IMG/VR virus record: IMGVR_UViG_3300032268_001411
Span: 1 to 64,000 of that record
Direction: 5' to 3' (one strand)
Length of the DNA stretch: 64,000 nt
Source: a virus
A program made the position numbers and the translations under genes. The notes under the pieces are model-generated. The model saw only the letters and a list, made by a program, of their open reading frames with translations. It ran no database searches and had not been told where the DNA came from. Below, one piece after another: positions 45,084 to 53,367 of the stretch; position 1 is the stretch's first letter, and each line of letters starts with the position of its first letter.

Positions 45084-46036
45084 AGTTCATCAATATAAAT
45101 TTTGAGTTCATCTCTTGAACCAATGTATATGTTCCGACCTTCACCTAAATCACAATAACAATCTTGACCATCCCATTCGATTTCAAATGGGTTATAATCA
45201 CAAGAGCTCTTTATGAAATTGTGAATTAAGACTTTTTCAGACTCAATTTTATCATCAGGGAAATCTTCGAGTTCTAAATCAAAGTCTAAATCTATATCCA
45301 AATCTTCAAAATCCTCAGGTGTATTTCTAATAATTGGTAATGATTCCCAATCAACTTTTACACATGCTTTACAAAGTTTAACAAGATATTGAATATCTTG
45401 TTTTTCATTTGTAGTGTGTTCACCATAATAACCTACTGAGATATTAGTACACTCATTTACAATATCTATAAATTGAGCAGAATCTGTTAAAACACCAGTA
45501 TCATCTGGTACTAATTGCAAAGTCTCATCCGCCTTACTAAATTCCTCTGAGAGTGCAAGTGCAAATTGATTAGAACAACATCTTCCCATCCATTGTTCGG
45601 TGATAATTGAATGTGTACCCCTTCTATCAAATGAAACTACTTTAGTGATCATCTTTTCTCTAAAATCACTGGACAAGGCACGGCTTCCGATACATCCTAC
45701 TTCTTCACCTTTGAAGAAATAATAAAGCCCTGGTACTTTTTGATTTATCATATAGAGTAGTACAGTCATTCCGGCTTTATCGTCTGCTCCTAAAATAGTT
45801 GTACCATCTGATTGGATATAATTATCTTTAAAAGTATGTTTGATATTGACGAATTCTCTTGAGGCTGTATCTAAGTGACAAGTAAACATGGTTGAATACC
45901 CTTCACCGATGCTTATGAAGTAGTTACCAAATTTGTCCTTTTTACATCCGTTTGGTAGAAATCTTTCTAAGAGGTGTTCCATACCGTAGGGAATGGTTGT
46001 TTTGGTTAGTTGTAAAAACTTTTTCTTAATTCTCAT
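45080..46036 (-). CDS. M20-like zinc peptidase
   Basis: 318 residues. Metal-site motifs of the M20/M28/M42 clan appear in order: FTCHLDTAS (His), ILGADDKAGMT (bridging Asp), FFKGEEVGCIGS (catalytic Glu and metal ligand), VSFDRRG (Asp ligand) and VGYYGEHTTNE (His ligand). M20 enzymes such as peptidase T trim small peptides. The C-terminal 100 residues form an acidic, non-peptidase region (DLDIDLDFDLELEDF) followed by a small domain. It is paralogous to 51274-52659. A phage with two such enzymes is unusual. Substrates are unknown. Confidence 0.8.
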   Translation of the reverse strand: MRIKKKFLQLTKTTIPYGMEHLLERFLPNGCKKDKFGNYFISIGEGYSTMFTCHLDTASREFVNIKHTFKDNYIQSDGTTILGADDKAGMTVLLYMINQKVPGLYYFFKGEEVGCIGSRALSSDFREKMITKVVSFDRRGTHSIITEQWMGRCCSNQFALALSEEFSKADETLQLVPDDTGVLTDSAQFIDIVNECTNISVGYYGEHTTNEKQDIQYLVKLCKACVKVDWESLPIIRNTPEDFEDLDIDLDFDLELEDFPDDKIESEKVLIHNFIKSSCDYNPFEIEWDGQDCYCDLGEGRNIYIGSRDELKIYIDEL

Positions 46037-46141
46037 TTAACATTATTTAAAATATGTCTGCAAATATATTAATTATTTTCTATTTGTCCTAATTTTCAAA
46101 CAAAAAAATTAAAATAAACTATAATAAAAAAAATCTTTTTA

Positions 46142-46894
46142 ATGAACAATACTCATGTACCAAAATTCACCTATGTCATACCTTTCAGATATAGAGCTGA
46201 TAGAATTATTCCACTAAGAAGAGTTGTCGATTTAATAAACGGATTTCAAGGTTCTGAAATCATGATTATTGAACAAGATAAACACTCTAAAATCTCACAC
46301 TTAAATTTAAAAGCTAAACATATTTTCATCGAAAGTGATTTACCTTTCAATAAGTCTTGGGCTTACAATGTTGCTCTTAAAAGAGTTATTTCTCCAGTAA
46401 TTATTTTTGCTGATGCTGACTTTATTATGAATCCAAATGAGCTTATAGAATCTTTAAAGGCTTTAGAGGATTGTGATTGTGTTATACCTACTTCTAATAT
46501 TGTAAATTTAACACCGGCTGAAAGTGCTGGTGACTTGAATCAAATATTTTCTATCAAGAAACCTGGTTATAAATCTGCCCTTACAAATGGCGCAGTTTTA
46601 TTTAAAAAGGAAGCTATTCAAAAAATTGGTGGTTGGAATGAGGATTTTATAGGAATAAGTCAAGAGAATCAATTCCAGGACATAAAAATAAAAGCTTTAT
46701 TGAACTTTAAGGAACTCCATTATACGGGTTATCATTTGTTTCACAGACAAGATCCACCTGATTCTACATTTTTTCAGCGTAATAATCAAATAATGGATAC
46801 TTATAGAAATGCTACATCTGATATTTTAAATCAACATATTTCTCAAACTGTTTATAAGATGGGATTTAAGAATAAATTTTCCGGTTTATATTAA
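46142..46894 (+). CDS. Glycosyltransferase, GT-A fold (GT2/GT7-like)
   Basis: 250 residues. The N-terminus FTYVIPFRYRADRIIPLRRV is typical of GT-A enzymes; IIFADADFIMNPNEL holds the DxD metal motif; and GAVLFKKEAIQKIGGWNEDF with GISQENQFQDIK is the acceptor-side region of the galactosyltransferase C-terminal type. The enzyme would transfer a sugar from a nucleotide sugar to phage DNA, a virion protein or a cell-surface acceptor; which is unknown. It is an isolated gene followed by a terminator. Confidence 0.8.
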   Translation: MNNTHVPKFTYVIPFRYRADRIIPLRRVVDLINGFQGSEIMIIEQDKHSKISHLNLKAKHIFIESDLPFNKSWAYNVALKRVISPVIIFADADFIMNPNELIESLKALEDCDCVIPTSNIVNLTPAESAGDLNQIFSIKKPGYKSALTNGAVLFKKEAIQKIGGWNEDFIGISQENQFQDIKIKALLNFKELHYTGYHLFHRQDPPDSTFFQRNNQIMDTYRNATSDILNQHISQTVYKMGFKNKFSGLY

Positions 46895-46899
46895 TCAAA

Positions 46900-46930
46900 A
46901 AAGGATATATTTCAAAAATATATCCTTTTA
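46900..46930. terminator. Terminator
   Basis: Stem AAAGGATATAT / ATATATCCTTT between the convergent genes ending at 46894 (+) and 46928 (-). Confidence 0.8.
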
Positions 46931-47500
46931 TTTTGTTTCTACTCTAAGTTTTTCATACTTCATTAATAACTTGTAGAGTTTATCCCATTCTATTTCAATA
47001 TTACCAACTTCCTTTTTAACCCAATTGTTGTTATTATAGTATTCGACTACCATTCCCTTTCTGAGTTCTTCTTTTTTCTTTGGAAAATAGTATTTCTTAT
47101 TTTCTAAAAAAGTAAATGACATACCATTATAAAGATAAGTTCTATCTTTCATTTCTGAATCATATAGCACTAAACTTAGATTCTTTTCAGAACCATCAGA
47201 CATAATTTTATTTACAAAATCATAATCACGATATTTAACTATTACAGATTCTTGCTCGAATTTGTCCATAAGATAAATAGCATCAAATCTTAGATTATCA
47301 TTAGTATCTTCTGTGAAGGCTAGAAATGCCTTTTCATGCCTATTTTTGTAATATCCTTGTACTTGTAAGATAGTATAGTCTTTTGAGTAAAGAATACTGC
47401 AAATTCTTTCACAATTGACATCATTCTCTAATTTTGAGTTATAGGATTTTTCTGGAGAGATGAGTATATAGCTTAATTTCTTATCTAATAGATTTAACAT
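46928..47500 (-). CDS. Hypothetical protein, DUF3293-like pattern
   Basis: 190 residues. The N-terminal part (SPEKSYNSKLENDVNCERIC, ILQVQGYYKNRHEKAFLAFT, KFEQESVIVKYRD) resembles small phage and bacterial proteins that combine an Asn near the start, a GYY/GHY motif and a late QxS, as in DUF3293-type sequences; this is a by-eye resemblance. The C-terminal third is a small beta-domain (GMSFTFLENKKYYFP). It lies downstream of the polymerase-like gene on the same strand, with an AT-rich promoter-like stretch at 47501-47515. Confidence 0.5.
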   Translation of the reverse strand: MLNLLDKKLSYILISPEKSYNSKLENDVNCERICSILYSKDYTILQVQGYYKNRHEKAFLAFTEDTNDNLRFDAIYLMDKFEQESVIVKYRDYDFVNKIMSDGSEKNLSLVLYDSEMKDRTYLYNGMSFTFLENKKYYFPKKKEELRKGMVVEYYNNNNWVKKEVGNIEIEWDKLYKLLMKYEKLRVETK

Positions 47501-47532
47501 AGCTTATATATTAAATAAGTCAAGTATAAAAA

Positions 47533-48780
47533 TCAAAAATTAAATTCTTCTTTAATTTTTTGATTAAAAATTTGTTCTATTTTCAATTTATGTTTTTTCG
47601 CACAGATTATACTATCGTGTACAGTAATCAATTTTACTTCTGGATAGATATCCATTACTTCCTTAATAATTTTATTAAAGATTAAATTTGATTCCAAGTG
47701 TTGTAGCTTGTGCGCTAAGATTTTATAGTTTTTATTTTTGGTTTTAAAGTCTTTAATAAAATCATAAATTGTTGGAAAAAATTTAGAGAATAATTTGGTT
47801 GACTTCGAATTATTATTTTTGCCAAAAAGTACTTTATAGATATGTTCTTTTATAACCCCCTTTTCCTTAATCTCGGAATTATCAATAAAGAAGTCGTAGA
47901 AAAGTCCATTTATTGTAAGATATCTAAATAGATTCAATTCTGATAGGGATATTCTATTATCATCTACACTATTTATAATTAGGTTAAGAAAAAGTGGCTG
48001 ACTATTTTTAATGTCAAATTCGATAGTCTCATCCCCTTCTATTTTTAGACAATTTTTTCTGATAAATGATTTAAGAATAGTAAAATTGGTATGAAATCTA
48101 CCAAAGTCATCAAAATGATAAAAGAGTTGATTCACATTAATACATTCAACACTATATTTATTTCTATTGTAGATATCGACATCTTGTAAAGTAGAATCTA
48201 AAAAGAAAATTGATTTTTCATATTCGATTTCCACTGAATACAAATCATTAATTAATTTGATTTTAACTTCTGGTAAAATTTTATTACTAAGATTCTTCTC
48301 TACTTCTATTTCAGATATAGAATTTTTGTGTTTTTTTAATAAAACTTTATCATAGTTTCTATAACGATTGATTTTACCACCAATTATATCATCACTCAAT
48401 TTATAAATTCTGGAGTTTTTTCCTTGTAGATAATTTTGAACTAAAATTAAATGGTTTACATTTACCAAATAGTCAATATAGTAGTTATATAAGTATCCAT
48501 ATTTATCTTTTAGTACAATTGAAGATAAATTAAACAGATTTTCTTTTTTGAAATAGTATTTTAGGATTAAGGTGTGTACTAAATCTATGATGTAGGCGGA
48601 TTTTAGCTTCTTTTCTTTCCATTCAAAAAATTCCGAATTGGATAAACTGGATAATGATTGTGGTAAAAATTGAACACTGAATTTCTTTTCAGTTTTTTTG
48701 ATTTCGAATTTTACCTTAGGTTTATATTCTATGACTTCACACATATCAATTATAAATTGATATGTGTGAAGTGTTTTCAC
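47533..48780 (-). CDS. Family A-related polymerase-like protein (TV-Pol type)
   Basis: 415 residues if it starts at GTG 48780; an in-frame ATG at 48744 (MCEVIEYKPKV) is the alternative. The C-terminal half shows a family A polymerase palm pattern: IEFDIKNSQPLFLNLI (motif A Asp), EHIYKVLFGKNNNS with FSKFFPTIYDFIKDFK (motif B-like Lys region), a helix LAHKLQHLESNLIF, and LITVHDSIICAKKH (motif C His-Asp). The pattern recalls the TV-Pol family described from transposons and prophages. The N-terminal half may be DNA-binding. A perfect 17-bp inverted repeat covers the start region. Confidence 0.55.
   Translation of the reverse strand: MKTLHTYQFIIDMCEVIEYKPKVKFEIKKTEKKFSVQFLPQSLSSLSNSEFFEWKEKKLKSAYIIDLVHTLILKYYFKKENLFNLSSIVLKDKYGYLYNYYIDYLVNVNHLILVQNYLQGKNSRIYKLSDDIIGGKINRYRNYDKVLLKKHKNSISEIEVEKNLSNKILPEVKIKLINDLYSVEIEYEKSIFFLDSTLQDVDIYNRNKYSVECINVNQLFYHFDDFGRFHTNFTILKSFIRKNCLKIEGDETIEFDIKNSQPLFLNLIINSVDDNRISLSELNLFRYLTINGLFYDFFIDNSEIKEKGVIKEHIYKVLFGKNNNSKSTKLFSKFFPTIYDFIKDFKTKNKNYKILAHKLQHLESNLIFNKIIKEVMDIYPEVKLITVHDSIICAKKHKLKIEQIFNQKIKEEFNF
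48734..48772. promoter_or_regulatory. Perfect 17-bp palindrome over the start of the polymerase-like gene
   Basis: Arms ACTTCACACATATCAAT (48734-48750) and its complement (48756-48772) flank TATAA. On the minus-strand mRNA it would form a stable hairpin that includes the alternative ATG at 48744. It could be an operator, a translation-control hairpin or an origin-type recognition site. Confidence 0.7.
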
Positions 48781-48831
48781 CTTTCAAAAGTTTAGTTAAT
48801 ATTTTATTAAAATTAAAAAAACTGGAATTTT

Positions 48832-50160
48832 TTAAATTCCAGCTTTCATATCTTTACCTTTATCCGGTACTCCACCTAACTTACCTTTTTTCTTTTTAGT
48901 TTCTTCACCTTCCTTTTCAATTTCATTGTAAACATCTGGATATACCTGTTCGGCACCATCAACGTCATATTTTACGTCAAACCATTTTGAAAAATCAACT
49001 AAACCTGTTCTCATTAATTCCGTTTCACCTTTTCTTTTATAGAACTCATCTATTTTAGATTGAATTTTATCAACAAAGGTATTGAAAATTACTAAAGTTG
49101 CATCAGTAAATAAACCAACTGGTTTTTTCCTTTTTTTATTGAATGAACCTAAAATCACTTTGAAAATATATTCGAACTTTTTATTTTCACTAATGATTTC
49201 TTTAGTCATTTTATTTGGAATTAGTTCTGTGTTGATTCTGAATTTATCTTTATCGAAAAATTGAGGTACAACAAAGTCAAAATTCATAAGGTCTTCTTTA
49301 ACTTCAGTTAAATAGATGTTAAAAATTTTACATATTAGGTAGATATAAATTTCTTCTCTTTTAGAACCTTTCAATTTAATCTCATTCATGTTTATCGACC
49401 CACAGAAGTTTAAAAAATTAATTAAGATTAAACTATAGATTTCAACGAAATCGGTTGAATTTGATTCTGAAAATCTAGTATATAGTGGATTCAATATTTC
49501 GAATGATACATCTAATCCATCAACATTAATTACAATTTTCTCAAGGTTCTTTTGAAAATCATCATTCATTAAAAATGAATTTTTGATTTGAGGATTCAGT
49601 AATTTATAGAAGAAGTAGGCAAACGATTTTTCACCGAACACATATTCCAAATCCCCCTCACTTGTATTTAAGAAGTATTTGATAGCTTCTTTTGAGTGAC
49701 TATTTAATGTGCCTTTAAAGATATAAGGAATTACATCTACTTCAAATAGTCTTGAATATTCGTCTAATTCTTCTGGTGTATAGTTAAATTTGCCGTTTTT
49801 GCAAATAGAAGTAAGTACGAGATTATTTTTTGGTATTCTGTTGTATTCAATGTTGGCTGGCTGTGGATCTGGAAAAAATTCAAAACAAAACCACCATTTT
49901 TTATCCATTAGACCCTTTACTCGGTCGCTAAAACTAAGAAAATAGTTTATAGCTTTATTATAGTAATTTTGTAGAGTTAGATCTATTAGATTGAGTGGAT
50001 CGTTAGAAATAGATTTGGCTTTTATTTGAAATTCTTGACCATTCCAGTTAACGAATATTTTAGAACCTTGTATGTCTTCGAATACGGTGATTTCTGAATT
50101 AAGAATTTTATCGATTAATTCGTCATCTTTAATTTGATTTAAAGTTATTAATTTACCCAT
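48832..50160 (-). CDS. Hypothetical protein, conserved-looking, possible nucleic-acid enzyme
   Basis: 442 residues, mainly helical. The N-terminal part (KIFVNWNGQEFQIKAKS, then WWFCFEFFPDPQPANIEYNR, IPKNNLVLTSI) vaguely resembles nucleotidyltransferase (ligase/capping) domains, with a possible motif-III-like FEFF, but a canonical KxDG lysine motif is missing, so I do not assign it. The C-terminus is Lys/Gly-rich and disordered. It is separated from the polymerase-like gene by 51 bases on the same strand and shares a 60-base intergenic region with the divergent 50226 gene. Confidence 0.5.
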   Translation of the reverse strand: MGKLITLNQIKDDELIDKILNSEITVFEDIQGSKIFVNWNGQEFQIKAKSISNDPLNLIDLTLQNYYNKAINYFLSFSDRVKGLMDKKWWFCFEFFPDPQPANIEYNRIPKNNLVLTSICKNGKFNYTPEELDEYSRLFEVDVIPYIFKGTLNSHSKEAIKYFLNTSEGDLEYVFGEKSFAYFFYKLLNPQIKNSFLMNDDFQKNLEKIVINVDGLDVSFEILNPLYTRFSESNSTDFVEIYSLILINFLNFCGSINMNEIKLKGSKREEIYIYLICKIFNIYLTEVKEDLMNFDFVVPQFFDKDKFRINTELIPNKMTKEIISENKKFEYIFKVILGSFNKKRKKPVGLFTDATLVIFNTFVDKIQSKIDEFYKRKGETELMRTGLVDFSKWFDVKYDVDGAEQVYPDVYNEIEKEGEETKKKKGKLGGVPDKGKDMKAGI

Positions 50161-50225
50161 ATAGATTAATTTTTTGTTTTTAATTTTCTATTATTTAATA
50201 TATATAAAAAAAAGTAAGTTTAATT

Positions 50226-50858
50226 TTGAAATACTTAAAAAAATATGGACTATTTGAATCTAATACAGAGATTGATTCAATTTGCCAAAAATATGGTATA
50301 CAAAACTACACTATTAATGGAGATGGAACGGTTGATGTTGATGGAGATGTTGATCTGTATAATAGAGGATTAACTAAACTTCCACTAAAATTTGGAAAGG
50401 TAAGTGGTAATTTTTATTGTTCTTATAATAAATTTACTACATTAGAGGGTTGTCCAAGGGAAGTAGTTGGTGATTTTTATTGTCACAGGAATCAATTAAC
50501 TACATTAGAGGGTTGTCCAAAGGAAGTAGGTGGTAGTTTTGATTGTTCCCATAATCAATTAACTACATTAGAGGGTTGTCCAGGGGAAGTAGGTGGGTAT
50601 TTTGATTGTGTAAATAATCAATTAACTATTATTAAAGGGGAATTGGAGTTTGTTAATATCAAAGTACCTCCCAATATTGAAAATAATCCTATACAAGAAG
50701 TTTATCAATTATTTCCCACTTTCAAATCATTTCAATATAGTCTAGATTATAATTACTTTAGATCTCCAAATCAAATTGTTAAACATAGATTTGAGGAAGC
50801 TTGCCAAGAAGCAGGTATAAAAATCCCGAAAAAAATAAAAGGATACCAATACATATGA
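50226..50858 (+). CDS. LRR-like repeat protein with capsid-targeting-like leader
   Basis: 210 residues from TTG 50226 (no ATG before the conserved start). It opens with MKYLKKYGLFESN, the clearest leader of the family. After a short domain (SICQKYGIQNYTINGDGTVD, shared with 61036-61914), there are four 20-residue units with NQLTTLEGCPxEVGG, which form a leucine-rich-repeat-like solenoid containing regular Cys residues. The C-terminal part (KHRFEEACQEAGIKI, KIKGYQYI) is shared with its paralogues. The stop overlaps the start of the NFACT-R gene (ATGA). Such repeats usually bind proteins; a packaged effector is possible. Confidence 0.65.
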   Translation: MKYLKKYGLFESNTEIDSICQKYGIQNYTINGDGTVDVDGDVDLYNRGLTKLPLKFGKVSGNFYCSYNKFTTLEGCPREVVGDFYCHRNQLTTLEGCPKEVGGSFDCSHNQLTTLEGCPGEVGGYFDCVNNQLTIIKGELEFVNIKVPPNIENNPIQEVYQLFPTFKSFQYSLDYNYFRSPNQIVKHRFEEACQEAGIKIPKKIKGYQYI

Positions 50859-51244
50859 AATACTTAAAAAAATATGGACTATTTGAATCAAACAAGCCAA
50901 ACTACCAAACGCTTCAAATAGGAGATTTTAAAGCTTATCGTGGAAGAGACGCCTCAGCAAATGAATATGTTACATTTCAATTAGCTGATGAAAATGACTT
51001 ATGGTTTCACGCAAAAGGAGTACCAGGTAGTCACTTAGTTATTAAAGTAGATGATAAATTAGTCACACCGGAAATAATTCAAAGTGCATCAGAAATCGTT
51101 GCTAAAAATTCTAAAACAAAAGAAAAAGAAGTTCAAGTAGTGTATTGCCAAAAGAAATTCGTGACTAAAGTTCAAGGAACTAATTTAGGACAAGTTAATG
51201 TTGATAAAATCAATGCTTATGAAATAACCGTTTCAATAAATTAA
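50855..51244 (+). CDS. Stand-alone NFACT-R (RqcH C-terminal) domain protein with leader
   Basis: 129 residues from ATG 50855, overlapping the previous stop. Residues 1-13 (MKYLKKYGLFESN) are identical, including the DNA, to the leader of the upstream gene. The rest is the NFACT-R/DUF814 domain: IGDFKAYRGRDASANEYVTF, DLWFHAKGVPGSHLVI (the family hallmark), ASEIVAKNSKTKEKEVQVVY, then KVQGTNLGQVNV. In bacterial RqcH this C-terminal domain lies on the 50S subunit during Ala-tailing of stalled nascent chains. The NFACT-N, HhH and coiled-coil parts are absent. It may compete with host RqcH or act with the phage tmRNA; both are inference. Confidence 0.85.
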   Translation: MKYLKKYGLFESNKPNYQTLQIGDFKAYRGRDASANEYVTFQLADENDLWFHAKGVPGSHLVIKVDDKLVTPEIIQSASEIVAKNSKTKEKEVQVVYCQKKFVTKVQGTNLGQVNVDKINAYEITVSIN

Positions 51245-51251
51245 TATATAC
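51241..51251 (+). promoter_or_regulatory. TTAATATATAC promoter-like element
   Basis: The element overlaps the stop codon of the NFACT-R gene and precedes ATG 51274. Confidence 0.4.
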
Positions 51252-51273
51252 AAATAAATATTATCTAAATCTA

Positions 51274-52659
51274 ATGGGATTTTGGAAAGACCAACAACAA
51301 AAACAATTCGAAGGAGGTAGAGTCATAAAATTTACTGATGATTTTTGGCAAATGCTCGATAGAATTGCCATCGGCGCTCGAGGCAAAGGACACGAAAAAT
51401 TAATTTGGGATATATCAGGATTAGACTCAAATTCAACTATAAAAAACCCCATGGGAGTTGAACAAGTAGATATGTCAGATAACCAGTGGCACTTCGACCT
51501 AATAGTAAATGGTAAAAAAACAAAAATAAAAGTCTCTCAATTTATTAGAAACTTCTTCGGCGATGAATTCGATAGAAACGAAATCTATGACTTCACTCTT
51601 GAATACAACAAAATCATAGACAACCTAACAGAGTCTGATACATCTAATAGAATTACACCAAGACAATTTAAGTTTGAACCACTCAATGTAAGAGATACCT
51701 TTATTTCCCTTGTCACAGAAACCTATCCAATGGGTCACGAAGATGAACTACTACCATATATTACACCAGGACTTAAAAGAGATAAATTCGGTAACTATTA
51801 TTATATAATTGGTGATAGTGATACAGCTTTTACTTGCCACTTAGATACAGCATCAAGAAATAAAACTAATGTCAATTTAGTTTCACACCAAAAAGATGGA
51901 CAAGATTTTATTATAACTGATAAAACATCCATTTTAGGGGCAGATGATAAGGCTGGTGTTACAATCCTAATGTATATGATTGCTAAAAAAATACCAGGTG
52001 TTTATTGGTTTTTCTATGGTGAAGAAAGAGGTGGTCAGGGTTCGGCTAAAGTAGCAAATAACTTTGAAAACTATAAATTTATGAAAGGTATCAAAAAAAT
52101 GATATCCTTTGATAGAAGAAATTACTACTCAGTAATCACTCAGCAAATGAATTTACAATGTTGCTCAAATGAATTTGCTGATAATCTTTGTAAAGAACTA
52201 AATAAAAGTGGATTAAAATTAAACTTAGATCCAACCGGTGTATTTACTGATTCAGCTAATTTTATTGATTTAATTCCTGAATGTACTAATGTATCTGTGG
52301 GTTATTTTAACGAACATACACACGATGAAATGCAAAACATAACTTACTTAGAGAAATTATGTAAAGCTTGTGTAAATGTAAATTGGAAAGGATTGAAATC
52401 TTATAGAAAGATTGGTTTAGATGATGATGTATTCTTAAAATATAGTAGACTAATTAAAGTCTTAAAAAGAAATACTTTTTATAATAGTGATAGTACCAAG
52501 GGTTCTGCTGGAAAACTCTTGATACAATTAGAGATTGTTGATTCAGATCCAGATCACCTTTATCAGGATTTGGTAGACCTACAAAAAATATTTGCAACAC
52601 ACAGATTGGATCCAGATATTACATTTGATGAACAATTTATAAAAATTGAATTAAGTTAA
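51274..52659 (+). CDS. M20-like zinc peptidase with extra N-terminal domain
   Basis: 461 residues. Residues 1-140 form an additional domain (FWQMLDRIAIGARGKGHEKL, WHFDLIVNGKKTKIKVSQFI) absent from the paralogue at 45080-46036. The peptidase follows with the same motifs: FTCHLDTASR, ILGADDKAGVTI, FFYGEERGGQGS, ISFDRRNYYS, TDSANFIDL and VGYFNEHTHDE. The metal ligands and catalytic Glu appear intact. It is located between the NFACT-R gene and the tmRNA, so a role in clearing peptides or tagged fragments is tempting but not shown by the sequence. Confidence 0.8.
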   Translation: MGFWKDQQQKQFEGGRVIKFTDDFWQMLDRIAIGARGKGHEKLIWDISGLDSNSTIKNPMGVEQVDMSDNQWHFDLIVNGKKTKIKVSQFIRNFFGDEFDRNEIYDFTLEYNKIIDNLTESDTSNRITPRQFKFEPLNVRDTFISLVTETYPMGHEDELLPYITPGLKRDKFGNYYYIIGDSDTAFTCHLDTASRNKTNVNLVSHQKDGQDFIITDKTSILGADDKAGVTILMYMIAKKIPGVYWFFYGEERGGQGSAKVANNFENYKFMKGIKKMISFDRRNYYSVITQQMNLQCCSNEFADNLCKELNKSGLKLNLDPTGVFTDSANFIDLIPECTNVSVGYFNEHTHDEMQNITYLEKLCKACVNVNWKGLKSYRKIGLDDDVFLKYSRLIKVLKRNTFYNSDSTKGSAGKLLIQLEIVDSDPDHLYQDLVDLQKIFATHRLDPDITFDEQFIKIELS

Positions 52660-52661
52660 AA

Positions 52662-53318
52662 ATGAGACTAAAGAAATATTTAGAATTAATTAAGGAATCT
52701 AAAAGTATAGATGGTTCAATTTTACAAAAATTACAAATCTATCTTACTGATTCAATCGGAAGTAGCGTTCGTTCATTAGGACTAACTGCTACTGATATGC
52801 AACAAATCTGTACTGATTTAGATATTGAAACTGTAGAAGAGTTTTTAGAATTTTATCCATTCCCGAATCAAAGAATTAGGGGATACGTAGAAGAGTTTTT
52901 CTCTGGTAAAGGGGAAGAATTATTCTACGGACAAGATGAAGAAGACTATTATAGTTTCGATGATGATGATGATGACGATGATGACGATGATGAGGAATAT
53001 GTAGAAGAGGATGAAGAGGATTTGGGTGGGGTGGCAGCATTAGCACACAGGATGTTAGAAGAAAGTGGTCTTGAGAATTTTTATGTTTCGAATAAGGGTA
53101 ATAATATTTCGATTCAATTTGTCTTAAACAAAAAGGAGAAGTTCTCTAAACTAACAAAGATACTCGGACTTATAAAGAAATTAGGTTCTGATATTCTAAT
53201 CCAATATGATTCTGAAATGGATTTATGGGAAACAAAAAGAGAAGATCCACTTTTAACTTTTGATTTCTATTATAATAAGGACACAAAAGGAAAATTTAAA
53301 GAAGATTTGCCTTTTTAG
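52662..53318 (+). CDS. Acidic protein with capsid-targeting-like leader
   Basis: 218 residues, starting two bases after the peptidase gene. The N-terminus MRLKKYLELIKESKS fits the leader motif. A helical domain (LQIYLTDSIGSSVRSLGLTA) is followed by a run of about 11 Asp and then Glu-rich sequence (residues 100-125), and a C-terminal mixed domain (LARLIHK-like helices are absent; strands NISIQFVLNKKEKF). Function unknown. Its coupling to the peptidase and closeness to the tmRNA make it part of the same accessory cluster. Confidence 0.55.
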   Translation: MRLKKYLELIKESKSIDGSILQKLQIYLTDSIGSSVRSLGLTATDMQQICTDLDIETVEEFLEFYPFPNQRIRGYVEEFFSGKGEELFYGQDEEDYYSFDDDDDDDDDDDEEYVEEDEEDLGGVAALAHRMLEESGLENFYVSNKGNNISIQFVLNKKEKFSKLTKILGLIKKLGSDILIQYDSEMDLWETKREDPLLTFDFYYNKDTKGKFKEDLPF

Positions 53319-53340
53319 ACTAAACTTTACCTTTTAAAAA

Positions 53341-53350
53341 TTATATATAG
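53341..53350 (+). promoter_or_regulatory. TTATATATAG promoter-like element before tmRNA
   Basis: Recurrent element ending 17 bases before the mature 5' end of the tmRNA, so the RNA has its own transcription start. Confidence 0.45.
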
Positions 53351-53367
53351 TTTAATAATTCTAAAAT

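Noticed and set aside
48832-50160. Assignment as an RNA/DNA ligase
   Set aside because: Only a vague FEFF/NLVLT resemblance; no KxDG lysine motif could be found.
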